From Ohtaekwangia sp036786105 (GTDB lineage: Bacteria > Bacteroidota > Bacteroidia > Cytophagales > Cyclobacteriaceae): 64,000 nucleotides of DNA. The translations under genes were made by a program, and so were the position numbers. The stretch lies in the NCBI RefSeq assembly GCF_036786105.1, contig NZ_DAIQRQ010000022.1, positions 8,647-72,646 of the forward strand. The letters run 5' to 3'. Shown piece by piece: positions 53,101-61,178 of this stretch; position 1 is the stretch's first letter, and the number at the start of each line of letters is the position of its first letter. A model generated the notes under the pieces. The model saw only the letters and a program-made list of their open reading frames with translations. It searched no databases and had not been told where the DNA came from.

Positions 53101-54333
53101 CATTTGCCAAACGAAGGACGGATCGATTTTACTGCCACGATTAAAATAAAGCAGCAGTTGCTGGATATAGCCTGGCAGAATTTTCAAAAGGGAAATCACG
53201 AGTCATTGCAAAAACGCTTTGATGTTTTTGCCGAACGTGAAGCATACTGGTTGCAGGATTATGCGCTTTATATAGTACTGAAGTCGGAACACGGGGGCCA
53301 CTGCTGGTGCGACTGGCCCGACAAGTATAAACATCGCCATGTAGGAGCCCTCCATGAGTTTACACAGCAACATGCAGAAGCTATACAAAAGGAGAAATGG
53401 CTGCAATTTATATTTGCGCGTCAATGGAAGCGGCTTCGTGCATATTGTGAAAGCCTCGATATACAATTGCTTGGTGACCTGCCTTTTTACATGTGTTTCG
53501 ATTCAGCCGATGTATGGGCTCATCCGGAGATTTTCAGCCTCGATGATACAGGAAATATAGTCGCCATGGCGGGCGTTCCGCCCGACTACTTCAATGATAA
53601 CGGGCAGTTGTGGGGCATGCCGGTATATAACTGGAAAGCGTTGCGACAAAACGGTTATAGCTGGTGGGTGCAACGAATAAAGAAAAATATGGAGCTGTTT
53701 GATATTGTGCGCCTCGATCACTTCCGTGCATTTGCCGGGTATTGGGAAGTACACGCAGGAGAAACAACAGCGATTAATGGACAGTGGAAGCGTGGACCCG
53801 GTGCAGACTTGTTTCATACGCTGCAACAGGCATTAGGTACATTGCCCTTTATAGCAGAAGATCTGGGCGATATTACCGAAGATGTATACCAGCTGCGCGA
53901 TGCCTTTAAACTGCCGGGAATGAAGGTGCTGCAGTTTGCCGTGAGCGACTCGGTGAGCAGCTCGGTATATGCGCCTCATAATTATACCAACACCAATTTT
54001 ATAGTGTATACCGGCACGCACGATAACAATACAACACAAGGCTGGTATCGAAACGATTTGCAGCGTACACATCAAAAGCAATTGGCAGCCTATACCGGCA
54101 CTTCCGTACGCGACACCAATGTTCATACGGTGATGATGCGACTTGCCTATAGCTCCATAGCCCGCACGGCCATTATACCGATGCAGGATATATTAGGTCT
54201 TGGAGAAGAAGCGCGCATGAATGTCCCCGGTTCTGCAGATGCCAACTGGTTGTGGCGAATGTTGCCCGGAGCCATCACAGCTGAAAAAGAAGAAGAGCTT
54301 CGCAGCCTCGTATCACTCTTTAATCGCGGATGA
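50116..54333 (+). CDS. fused malto-oligosyltrehalose synthase / 4-alpha-glucanotransferase
   Basis: About 1405 residues from the ATG at 50116, which gives the TreY start (VTTYRIQFHKQFTF) and an 8-base overlap with treZ; 50104 and 50089 are possible. Residues about 1-895 are TreY (GH13_26): GAIYASPVFEAVPGSTHGYDVV, GLRIDHIDGLYDP with the nucleophile Asp, YIVVEKIL with the Glu, ATATHDTKRGEDVR, and PGIPDIYQGCE. From about 900 a complete GH77 amylomaltase (MalQ) follows: AAGILMHITSLPAPFGIGDLG, YWQLLPLNPT, DIVRLDHFRAFAGYWEV with the nucleophile Asp, FIAEDLGDIT with the Glu, and YTGTHDNNTTQGWY with the Asp. TreY isomerises the reducing-end bond of maltodextrins to trehalose; MalQ rebuilds chains of suitable length from short maltodextrins. 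The frame is open across the junction. Confidence 0.93.
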   Translation: MVNPVTTYRIQFHKQFTFRDFEEIIPYLEKLGVGAIYASPVFEAVPGSTHGYDVVNPLRINPEIGTEEELRNISHRLKQAGIHWIQDIVPNHMAVHPGNIWLMDVLEKGRYSVYASFFDLSWTSEFFQGRLILPFLGNPIDDVLFNHELQVEYIGQRLVLRYYDNTYPLHPRSYATLLAAADAPEAIGVLVEQIGALHQIDDPLAYTLRWHELLLQIDALMSNPDIRPYIDGRIQIVNEQPDQLRPIIAEQNYKLDAWQKSDERINFRRFFTITHLIGVNMQHEKVFAQYHSFIHTLVADGIFQGLRIDHIDGLYDPTQYLENLRNLVGPDIYIVVEKILQAHEDLPAWPVQGTTGYDFLAYVNNVLTAQGSEEKFSTFYKDLLKDNQPAEEKIWDKKAAILRKYMGGELDNLYRYLLELNLMDEAILNTLDAEHIKNTIAEFLIRCPVYRYYGNRMPLSEKESASVHAIFNNIREHNAALAPVADILEDVLLERTPRETPDYQERALKFYMRCMQFTGPLMAKGVEDTLMYTYNRFVGHNEVGDSPVFFGMTRDAFHTQMINRKTHWPMTMNATATHDTKRGEDVRTRLNVLSELTDEWIDLVKQWRTMNAGARRFGMPDANDEYFIYQTLVGAFPFEPEEDVEERMVAYLIKSLREAKRHSRWESPNESYENATTNFIHYLLEKKGRFWKSFEKFQKTVADFGIVHSLTQVLLKFTCPGIPDIYQGCEYWDLSLVDPDNRRPVEYTRRMQALEDIQAHTATDTGALIRMLWINRNDARIKEWLVYTLANMRKHSPEVFAEGEYIPLAVEGAYKEHILAFARRHRKTWYIVVAPLRLATLCAEQRKRPDAINWRDTHIVIPGEAPETWQHVFTGTTRKHDGILPVKTIFQTLPLAVLKLVSAPKERAAGILMHITSLPAPFGIGDLGPQAYSFADFLYRSRQTYWQLLPLNPTEAVNGYSPYSALSSMAGNTALISPELLVKEELLTAAQLESYHLPNEGRIDFTATIKIKQQLLDIAWQNFQKGNHESLQKRFDVFAEREAYWLQDYALYIVLKSEHGGHCWCDWPDKYKHRHVGALHEFTQQHAEAIQKEKWLQFIFARQWKRLRAYCESLDIQLLGDLPFYMCFDSADVWAHPEIFSLDDTGNIVAMAGVPPDYFNDNGQLWGMPVYNWKALRQNGYSWWVQRIKKNMELFDIVRLDHFRAFAGYWEVHAGETTAINGQWKRGPGADLFHTLQQALGTLPFIAEDLGDITEDVYQLRDAFKLPGMKVLQFAVSDSVSSSVYAPHNYTNTNFIVYTGTHDNNTTQGWYRNDLQRTHQKQLAAYTGTSVRDTNVHTVMMRLAYSSIARTAIIPMQDILGLGEEARMNVPGSADANWLWRMLPGAITAEKEEELRSLVSLFNRG

Positions 54334-54341
54334 TATACCGG

Positions 54342-54374
54342 TAAAAAGAAAACGCCCAACAGAAATGTCGGGCG
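54342..54374 (-). terminator. intrinsic terminator of the DUF4142 gene
   Basis: CGCCC (54353-54357) pairs with GGGCG (54370-54374), with an inner ACA/TGT stem and a GAAA loop. Read on the minus strand it is followed by TTTTCTTTTT (54343-54352). Confidence 0.7.
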
Positions 54375-54402
54375 CTTGTCTATATATAGCTAAACTGAGA
54401 TT

Positions 54403-54978
54403 TTACTTTTTCTTATCCAGTGTTTCTTTGGCTTGCTTGGCCATTTCCAGGTGGTGTGTGAGGGTGGGCAGTTTTGCTGTAGCCCATGCTTTCAGGTCGG
54501 CATCATTTCCTTTTTCAGATTCCTTGCGGAAAGCGTCAATGTCTTTTTCATGGTCATCTACCATCATGCTGACGTACGCTTTGTCGAATTCTGTTCCCGA
54601 TTTCTGCGACAGCTCATCATACTTCTTGCGATTTTTGTCACTGAGTGAATCGGGTATTGTTATATTTTTCTGTTGCGCCAGCGACTTCAGTTCTTCATTT
54701 GCCTTGCCATGATCGGCAACCATGCTCTGGCCAAATGCTTTTACCTGCGGATCTATAGCTTTGGATTCAGCCAGTTTGCCAAGCTGTACTTCCAGCATAC
54801 CGCCATCGGCAGCTTCTACAGCAAAATCACCATCTGCCTTCAAGTCGGTGTCAGAAAGCTTCTCTTTGTTGGCATCCTGAGCTTCCTCTTTACTGTCCTG
54901 TTGTTTGTTGCCGCACGATACCGCAGCGATCATAATGGCTAACAGGAAAAGCGCATGTACATACTTTTTCATATTCAT
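54403..54978 (-). CDS. DUF4142 lipoprotein
   Basis: 191 residues. Lipoprotein signal with AVSC (Cys22; the start at the second Met, 54972, is also possible), followed by a charged low-complexity linker. The DUF4142 ferritin-like helical domain (about 50-180) has the typical DGDFAVEAADGGMLEVQLGKLA, QVKAFGQSMVADHGKANEELKSLA, FDKAYVSMMVDDHEKDIDAF and a final LPTLTHHLEMAKQ. The conserved His and Asp/Glu pattern (DHGKAN, DDHEKD, THHLEM) is intact. Biochemical role unknown; members are often stress-associated. It lies between the trehalose operon and treS, on the minus strand. Confidence 0.88.
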   Translation of the reverse strand: MNMKKYVHALFLLAIMIAAVSCGNKQQDSKEEAQDANKEKLSDTDLKADGDFAVEAADGGMLEVQLGKLAESKAIDPQVKAFGQSMVADHGKANEELKSLAQQKNITIPDSLSDKNRKKYDELSQKSGTEFDKAYVSMMVDDHEKDIDAFRKESEKGNDADLKAWATAKLPTLTHHLEMAKQAKETLDKKK

Positions 54979-55037
54979 GGTACTATTGATTGGTTTGCAG
55001 AAGTAATTAAAAAACTGTGCCGCCCGGTAAAGGAGTA

Positions 55038-55114
55038 GAAGATTGAAAGATTAGGTTCCAGATGCCTGGATTTTTAATCTTCTGATTTTCCAATTTTGTA
55101 ATCTTTCAATCTTC
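55038..55114. repeat. 16-bp perfect inverted repeat between DUF4142 and treS-mak genes
   Basis: GAAGATTGAAAGATTA at 55038-55053 and its exact reverse complement at 55099-55114, 45 bases apart. It follows the stop codon of the treS-mak gene on the minus strand, so it could form a large terminator-like or mRNA-stabilising stem-loop. The internal part contains further TTTTTAATCTTCTGATTTTCC-type AT-rich sequence. Confidence 0.65.
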
Positions 55115-55126
55115 CAATCCCAAAAT

Positions 55127-58100
55127 CTACACGGCCGATACCAGTTCCAACTCTTCGTTCTTCTCTTCTTTACTTACAATGGCTTGAATGCCACGCAACG
55201 GAATGATAACCCAGTCGGGACGATTGTTCAGTTCATAGTTTAATTCGTAGATGGCTTTCTCCAGCAAAAATGTATTCATGAGTATATCCATGTCTTCTTT
55301 TTGTTTGGGAATGAAAGCGCTGCCCTGTACAGTGTCCAGGTATGCTTTTACAAAGAAGCCGCTGATGTAATGATACCATTGCTCAACATACGGAATCAGT
55401 TGGCGATAGTCTTCTTTTCGTATCTGGTTGTCGAGGAACAAACTTGCGTATGCTGCATAGTGGAAGGAGCGAACCATCCCTGCTATATCGCGAAGCGGAG
55501 AGCGCTTTAATCTGCGTTCGCTATAGCTTCGTGCAGGTTCGCCTTCAAAATCGGTAATCACAAAATCTTTACCGGTAAACAATACCTGGCCAAGATGATA
55601 ATCGCCATGAATGCGGATTTTGACCACATCAATTTTGCGCTTGTATATATTTCTGAACAGTGCCAGTATATCATCTTTCAGCGAAAGTACATCGGCAGCT
55701 TCATGCTGTACGTCTTCCGATACATTCGAAAGATTCCGGGTAAGATTCTGGAATGTACTGCGAACCAGCGATTGCAATCCCGAGAACAACGAGCGTTGAT
55801 AGTGCAGTGAATAATCTTCCGGTTTGAATGCGGGAAGATTATAGCCAGTTGCCAGTGCGAGGTGCATTTCACCCGTACGTATACCCAGCTGCACAGCACG
55901 CTCCGCCAGCGTAGCATCAATAAATTCGCGAATGCCTTCCGGTACTTCATCGTATGAAACCGGATTGGTAATACTGCCAATCTGTGGCGGCAGCGGCTGG
56001 GCAATGGTTACATGCGACAGTACTTTTTCATTGAAGTCATCGAGACGGTCCAGCATGTACGTCCAGGCATCGCCGTTGTTCTCAACCATTTCCTGCATCA
56101 TACCAAGCACAATGCCATCGTTACTATAACGCCACTCCACGGCTCCAACGAAAGGCGGTACATATTTGAAATGTGCCTGGTCGCTGAGGAATGAAATGAT
56201 CTCCAGGTCAGGATTCATCACACGATCTACTTTGCGGTATAGTTTCAGGAAAAAGCGATTGTCGTACACGATGGACGTGTTACTTTGTTCACCCGACAGC
56301 ACACGCGGTTTTATCGCCTCATGCTCCTGTACATGTTTTTCCAGCAACGGATTGCCGGAGAAACGGATCTCACTGTCTTTTAATCCTATATTTTGATTTC
56401 CCGCCATGCTGTTAATTATGGCCAGTTGAAATTCAAGACCATAAATAGCATCGTACAATACGCCTTGTTCTTCGCCAATGGTGAGTAATGCTACAATGGA
56501 TTGCGGGCAGCTCTCTTTAATTTTATTGGCAAAGGCTCCTTTGCCAAACGCCACCGGCAACTGGTATACTTCCGATAAGCCACTCTGATAATATACTTCA
56601 ATGAGGAAGATAACCGCGAAGTTCTCTGCCAGCGGCACCGTGGCATGCTGAATGATCTGCATGTTTTCCACCGGGCGTCCTTTGCCGCCAAACCATCGCA
56701 TCTTCAACATATATTCCGGCAAAATGTTGGCAGAAAGATTTTCCAGCATCTTCTTCTCTGTAAGTTCGCGCCAATCGTGCAGTGCCAGTTCGGGTATACC
56801 TTGCCGGCGGTTCAGATCGGGGTGAACTTTATCCAATACAAACCATTGGCAATCATGACCGCTCATGGTGAAGAAGTAACGTCCGTCATCCTGGATGATC
56901 GGGAATTTATTGTTACTGAATATTTCTTTCGGCACATATCCCAGGTATTCTTTCAGATCGAGTTCTGCCGGCTGGGTATACCGCGACAGGTTTACGATGA
57001 TGAGTATACTTTCTTCTTCGTAGTTGCGGGTAAAGGCCAGTATTTTGGCATTTTCGCACGCAATGAATTTCATATCTCCGCGGCTGAATGCTTTATACTG
57101 TTTGCGTTTATTGATGATGCGCTTCATCCACCACAGCAATGACGATGTATTGCGACTTTGTATTTCTACATTGAGCGATTCATAATGATAATCCGGATCG
57201 AGTATAACCGGAAGATATAGTTTGTGCGGATTACACTCCGAGAAACCCGCATTGCGTCCTGACGACCATTGCATCGGTGTACGAACACCGTCACGATCGC
57301 CCAGGTAAAAATTATCGCCCATGCCAATCTCATCGCCATAGTACAGCACCGGTGTGCCCGGCAAAGAGAACAGCAGGTAATTAAGCAACTCGATCTTGTT
57401 ACGGTTGTTCCCCATCAGCGGAGCGAGCCGGTGTCGTATACCCAGGTTGATGCGCGCCTTCGGATCTTTTACATATACTTTATACATATAGTCGCGCTCT
57501 TCATCGGTTACCATCTCCAGGGTAAGCTCATCGTGATTGCGCAGGAAGATTGCCCACTGGCATGTTTCCGGTATAGCAGGCGTCTGATCAAATATATCGG
57601 TGATCGGGTAACGGTCTTCCGTCTGCAAAGCCATGAACATGCGCGGCATCACCGGAAAGTGATAGTTCATGTGGCACTCATCGCCATTGCCAAAGTACGA
57701 AGCAGAATCTTCCGGCCACATGTTTGCTTCCGCCAGCAGTAACGTGCCGGGATAATTTTTATCAACATGCCTGCGTAGTTTTTTCAGAAAGGCGTGTGTC
57801 TCCGGCAGGTTTTCGCCATTGGTATTTTCGCGCTCGAAGAGATATGGCACAGCATCCAGCCGGAATCCATCAACTCCCATAGCACACCAGTAGTCAATAA
57901 TCTTAAACACTTCCTGCTGCACCAACGGATTGTCATAATTCAAATCCGGCTGATGATAAAAGAAGCGGTGCCAGTAGAACTGCTGCGCAACCGGGTCCCA
58001 CGTCCAGTTAGAGGATTCAAAATCCTGGAAGATGATGCGTACGTCTTTGTACTGGGTAGGATCGTCCGTCCATACATAAAAGTTTCGGAGATCCGAACCC

Positions 58101-58483
58101 TTCGGAGCCTGCCGCGCGCGCTGAAACCACGGATGTTGATCGGAGGTATGATTGATGACGAGCTCGGTAATCACTTTGAGATTACGATCGTGCGCTTCCT
58201 TCAAAAAATTTTTGAACTGATAGATCGTACCATAGGCGGGATTAATGTTATAGTAATCTGCAATATCATAACCATCGTCTTTGAGGGGCGATGGATAGAA
58301 TGGCAGCACCCATATAGCGGTAACCCCGAGGTCTTTGAGGTAGTCAAGCTTTTCGAGCAAGCCATCAAAATCTCCTATACCATCGCCATTTCCATCACGG
58401 AAAGCCTTGATGTGCAGTTCATAGATCACCGCATCTTTATACCAATGCAGTGCATCATTCAATTCTGTTTTTTCTCCGGGCAT
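55127..58483 (-). CDS. fused trehalose synthase / maltokinase
   Basis: 1118 residues. Residues about 1-545 are TreS (GH13_16): WYKDAVIYELHIKAFRDGNGDGIGDF at the start, GVDGFRLDAVPYLFERENTNGENLPETH with the nucleophile Asp, LLAEANMWPEDSASYFG with the Glu, FLRNHDELTLEMVTDEERDYMY with the Asp, and MGNNRNKIELLNYLLFSLPGTPVLYYGDEIGMGD. From about 590 a maltokinase (Mak/Pep2) domain follows: MLKMRWFGGKGR, NTSIVYDNRFFLKLYRKVDRVMNPD, and the catalytic RIHGDYHLGQVLFTGKDFVITDFEGEP. TreS interconverts trehalose and maltose; Mak phosphorylates maltose to maltose-1-phosphate, the substrate of GlgE, which is not in the window. TreS-Mak fusions are known in many bacteria. It is transcribed toward the trehalose operon. 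Confidence 0.95.
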   Translation of the reverse strand: MPGEKTELNDALHWYKDAVIYELHIKAFRDGNGDGIGDFDGLLEKLDYLKDLGVTAIWVLPFYPSPLKDDGYDIADYYNINPAYGTIYQFKNFLKEAHDRNLKVITELVINHTSDQHPWFQRARQAPKGSDLRNFYVWTDDPTQYKDVRIIFQDFESSNWTWDPVAQQFYWHRFFYHQPDLNYDNPLVQQEVFKIIDYWCAMGVDGFRLDAVPYLFERENTNGENLPETHAFLKKLRRHVDKNYPGTLLLAEANMWPEDSASYFGNGDECHMNYHFPVMPRMFMALQTEDRYPITDIFDQTPAIPETCQWAIFLRNHDELTLEMVTDEERDYMYKVYVKDPKARINLGIRHRLAPLMGNNRNKIELLNYLLFSLPGTPVLYYGDEIGMGDNFYLGDRDGVRTPMQWSSGRNAGFSECNPHKLYLPVILDPDYHYESLNVEIQSRNTSSLLWWMKRIINKRKQYKAFSRGDMKFIACENAKILAFTRNYEEESILIIVNLSRYTQPAELDLKEYLGYVPKEIFSNNKFPIIQDDGRYFFTMSGHDCQWFVLDKVHPDLNRRQGIPELALHDWRELTEKKMLENLSANILPEYMLKMRWFGGKGRPVENMQIIQHATVPLAENFAVIFLIEVYYQSGLSEVYQLPVAFGKGAFANKIKESCPQSIVALLTIGEEQGVLYDAIYGLEFQLAIINSMAGNQNIGLKDSEIRFSGNPLLEKHVQEHEAIKPRVLSGEQSNTSIVYDNRFFLKLYRKVDRVMNPDLEIISFLSDQAHFKYVPPFVGAVEWRYSNDGIVLGMMQEMVENNGDAWTYMLDRLDDFNEKVLSHVTIAQPLPPQIGSITNPVSYDEVPEGIREFIDATLAERAVQLGIRTGEMHLALATGYNLPAFKPEDYSLHYQRSLFSGLQSLVRSTFQNLTRNLSNVSEDVQHEAADVLSLKDDILALFRNIYKRKIDVVKIRIHGDYHLGQVLFTGKDFVITDFEGEPARSYSERRLKRSPLRDIAGMVRSFHYAAYASLFLDNQIRKEDYRQLIPYVEQWYHYISGFFVKAYLDTVQGSAFIPKQKEDMDILMNTFLLEKAIYELNYELNNRPDWVIIPLRGIQAIVSKEEKNEELELVSAV

Positions 58484-58772
58484 ATATTCAGCGTTTTATC
58501 GCGGTGTTCCGCTATCGGATCGGTGATAAAATAATGTACCAGCCCGGATGCGGTACAGGAAGTGATAACATGGAACTGAAAAATCATCCAGCCTGCGGGA
58601 ACAATTCTGCCGGAAGGTTGTTACCACGCCTCGCTTGCCTTTCGTGAATGTATAGTTGGGTGAGATCAGAAGCGGGAAGTGCGCTGTAACAGCGGCCCGG
58701 GTGTAATATTTACCGTTAACTTCTATTTCTAATACTCTTACTTTTTCGACACTTTTGGAGTAAAATCTATTA

Positions 58773-60773
58773 ATGCCCTTTTTGATACGAGTTCTTTTTG
58801 GTTGCCTCTTGTTAGTCAGCGTTTTTCCGCTTGCCGCACAGCAGGAGCCGGATGCATCCATCGCGTGGTACGAGAGTTTTTTTCAGGCAGGGAAGCGCAG
58901 GCCGATTGAGAAAGAGCTCGAACAGGCTACGGCCAAGCTGCACCAGGCACAAGCCCGAAACGATAAACCTGCTGAAGCAAAAGCATTAAAAGAAATAGGA
59001 TTGATTCACCTGACGCGTGCCCATACCTACGAGGTGGCGCTTGGACTTTTTATCCGCTCCCTTGCCATTGAAGACTCCCTTGATCTGAAACGCGAGCAGA
59101 TCTTTTCGAACCTTGCCCTGGCCGAAGCTTTTGAAGCTGTAGAAAACCATATTAAAAGTGCTGAACGCCTCAAGCGCGCATTTGCTATCAGCGAAGAGTT
59201 TCATGATCCTCATTATTATGTTTTAATTCTTAACAAGCTCGGGCGTGTGAACGCTTCCCTGGGTGAGACCGAAGAAGCCTTCGAAAATTATGAGCTGGTA
59301 CTGAAGTATGAAGAACCCCTGGACCAGCCGCAGGTTGAAGCCGAGGCATTGTTCAACCTCGGGCATCTATATACCCAGCAGGGCAAATATACCGAAGCGT
59401 TGAGCCACCACAAGCGGGCACTTGCGCTTCGCAGGGCTATACATGACCGGAAGAATGAAGCGGTGTCCCTCAACGATATAGGCGAGCTATACCATTTGAT
59501 GAAGAACGATGCCAAAGCCCTCGCTAATCATATTGTAGCGCTGGAGATACGCCAGGAGCTGAAAGACAAACAAGGTATAGCCGAATCGTATAACAATATA
59601 GGCGTACTATACTTCGGGAAAAAGAATTACTCGCGCGCTATAGCCAACCTGAAGCTTGCCCTCGATGCGGGCAAAGGCCTGCAGGATCAGCAGCAGATGC
59701 GCAGGAGCTATGAATACCTCAGCTATAGCTATAAAGAGCTGAGAGACTATAAAAATGCACTCGACAGCAAAGAACAATACCTGGTGAGCAACGATTTTAT
59801 TTTGAATGCAGAGAATGAACGGGAGCTGCTCGAAAAAGAAAATCGCTATGAGCTGGGCAAGAGCGAAGCGAAGATCGACAAGCTGGAGACCGATCGCATA
59901 CAACGCGAAAAAGAAATTGAAGCACAGAAGAAATTCCGCAATGTGTTGTTTGTATTGATCGCCCTGAGTCTTGTTATCGTTGTGTTGGTAACATACCTCT
60001 ATATCGTGAAAAAACGTTCGAACCAGGTATTGCAGGAAGCGAACGACAAAGTACAATTACAGAATGTAGCATTACAGGATTTGAACGCTACGAAGGATAA
60101 ATTCTTCTCCATTATCAGTCACGATTTGAGAGGACCGCTGAACTCGCTCACATCCTTCTCCGGTTTGCTGATCAATCACACCGATAGTCTGAGTAAAGAA
60201 GAGATCAAAATGCTGGCGCAGGATCTGGATAAGTCATTGAAGAACCTGTTTGCATTGCTGGAGAATTTATTGGAGTGGTCGCGCTCGCAAACCGGACAGA
60301 TCGAGTTCAGGTCCGACAAGTTCGATCTTGCTACATTATTGGAAGAAAATAAAGAACTCCTGAAAGCACAGGCCAACAACAAGAAAATTACCATTGAGAA
60401 TACCTGCCACCAGGAGCAACCTATATATGCACATCGCAACTCCGTAAATACGGTAGTGCGAAACCTCATCTCGAACGCCATCAAATTTACTCCCGAAGGA
60501 GGAACCATTACCCTGGGTATAAAACCACAGCAAGACCATGTCGTTGTATCCATCGCCGATAATGGGGTAGGTATGAGTAAAGATATAGTCGCTAAACTTT
60601 TCCGCATCGATACCAAGCATACCACCAAAGGCACCGCCAACGAAAAAGGCACCGGCCTCGGCCTTATACTTTGCAAAGAATTTATCGAAAAGAACGGCGG
60701 CCGCATTTGGGTAGAGAGTGAAGAAGGGAAGGGGAGTGTGTTTTTGTTTACGTTACCGGTTAGTAAAAACTGA
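58773..60773 (+). CDS. TPR-repeat sensor histidine kinase
   Basis: 666 residues. A signal peptide (MPFLIRVLFGCLLLVSVFPLAAQ) is followed by six to seven TPR units (about 55-330, for example EALFNLGHLYTQQGKYTEALSHHKRALAL and ESYNNIGVLYFGKKNYSRAIANLKLAL). A coiled coil (about 335-388), one membrane helix (about 390-413) and a second coiled coil come next. HisKA has FSIISHDLRGPLNSL (His450), and the HATPase has NLISNAIKFTPEGG, DNGVGMS and GTGLGLILCKEF. This is a common Bacteroidota architecture with periplasmic TPRs as sensor; the ligand is unknown. No response regulator is adjacent. It is divergent from treS-mak, with 289 bases between the starts. Confidence 0.93.
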   Translation: MPFLIRVLFGCLLLVSVFPLAAQQEPDASIAWYESFFQAGKRRPIEKELEQATAKLHQAQARNDKPAEAKALKEIGLIHLTRAHTYEVALGLFIRSLAIEDSLDLKREQIFSNLALAEAFEAVENHIKSAERLKRAFAISEEFHDPHYYVLILNKLGRVNASLGETEEAFENYELVLKYEEPLDQPQVEAEALFNLGHLYTQQGKYTEALSHHKRALALRRAIHDRKNEAVSLNDIGELYHLMKNDAKALANHIVALEIRQELKDKQGIAESYNNIGVLYFGKKNYSRAIANLKLALDAGKGLQDQQQMRRSYEYLSYSYKELRDYKNALDSKEQYLVSNDFILNAENERELLEKENRYELGKSEAKIDKLETDRIQREKEIEAQKKFRNVLFVLIALSLVIVVLVTYLYIVKKRSNQVLQEANDKVQLQNVALQDLNATKDKFFSIISHDLRGPLNSLTSFSGLLINHTDSLSKEEIKMLAQDLDKSLKNLFALLENLLEWSRSQTGQIEFRSDKFDLATLLEENKELLKAQANNKKITIENTCHQEQPIYAHRNSVNTVVRNLISNAIKFTPEGGTITLGIKPQQDHVVVSIADNGVGMSKDIVAKLFRIDTKHTTKGTANEKGTGLGLILCKEFIEKNGGRIWVESEEGKGSVFLFTLPVSKN

Positions 60774-61148
60774 ATTAATCAACCAGGATAGGGTATATCC
60801 ATTGGACGGGCAGATTACGTTTGCATTCAATATTTATACCGTTAATCGAAAATTTTTTAATTCTATTCCATTGAAGAACGCCTGAACGGTTTTATCTTGC
60901 AACCACTTTTATTTCAGTAGCGATTATAGTTGTGTAAAACTATAGGATATACTAAAGTAAAACCGTTTGCATTAACCTGTTTACCTGTACAACTTGGCGT
61001 CTCCTCTCTCTTGTGGGCATCCCTCTGCCGCCTGCGCTAAGTTTTCCTGGGCGACTGTTTTTTGCTTTCATTTCAATTCATTGATCCTTTTGCGGCTCAG
61101 TAATGGGTGGCGCTAGTAGTTGTTTATTGGGCATTATTAATGTGATAT
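60774..61148. other. intergenic region before the RHS-associated gene
   Basis: About 375 bases without a gene or clear hairpin; presumably the promoter and leader of the large surface protein. Confidence 0.5.
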
Positions 61149-61178
61149 ATGATTTTACCAAAATTGAATCCATTCCGG

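Noticed and set aside
57794..58534. 246-codon antisense frame opposite treS
   Set aside because: Opposite the conserved TreS N-terminal domain; a shadow of the real gene.
58496..58861. Minus-strand frame of 121 codons upstream of treS-mak
   Set aside because: Overlaps the signal peptide of the TPR kinase and the treS promoter region; no recognisable domain.
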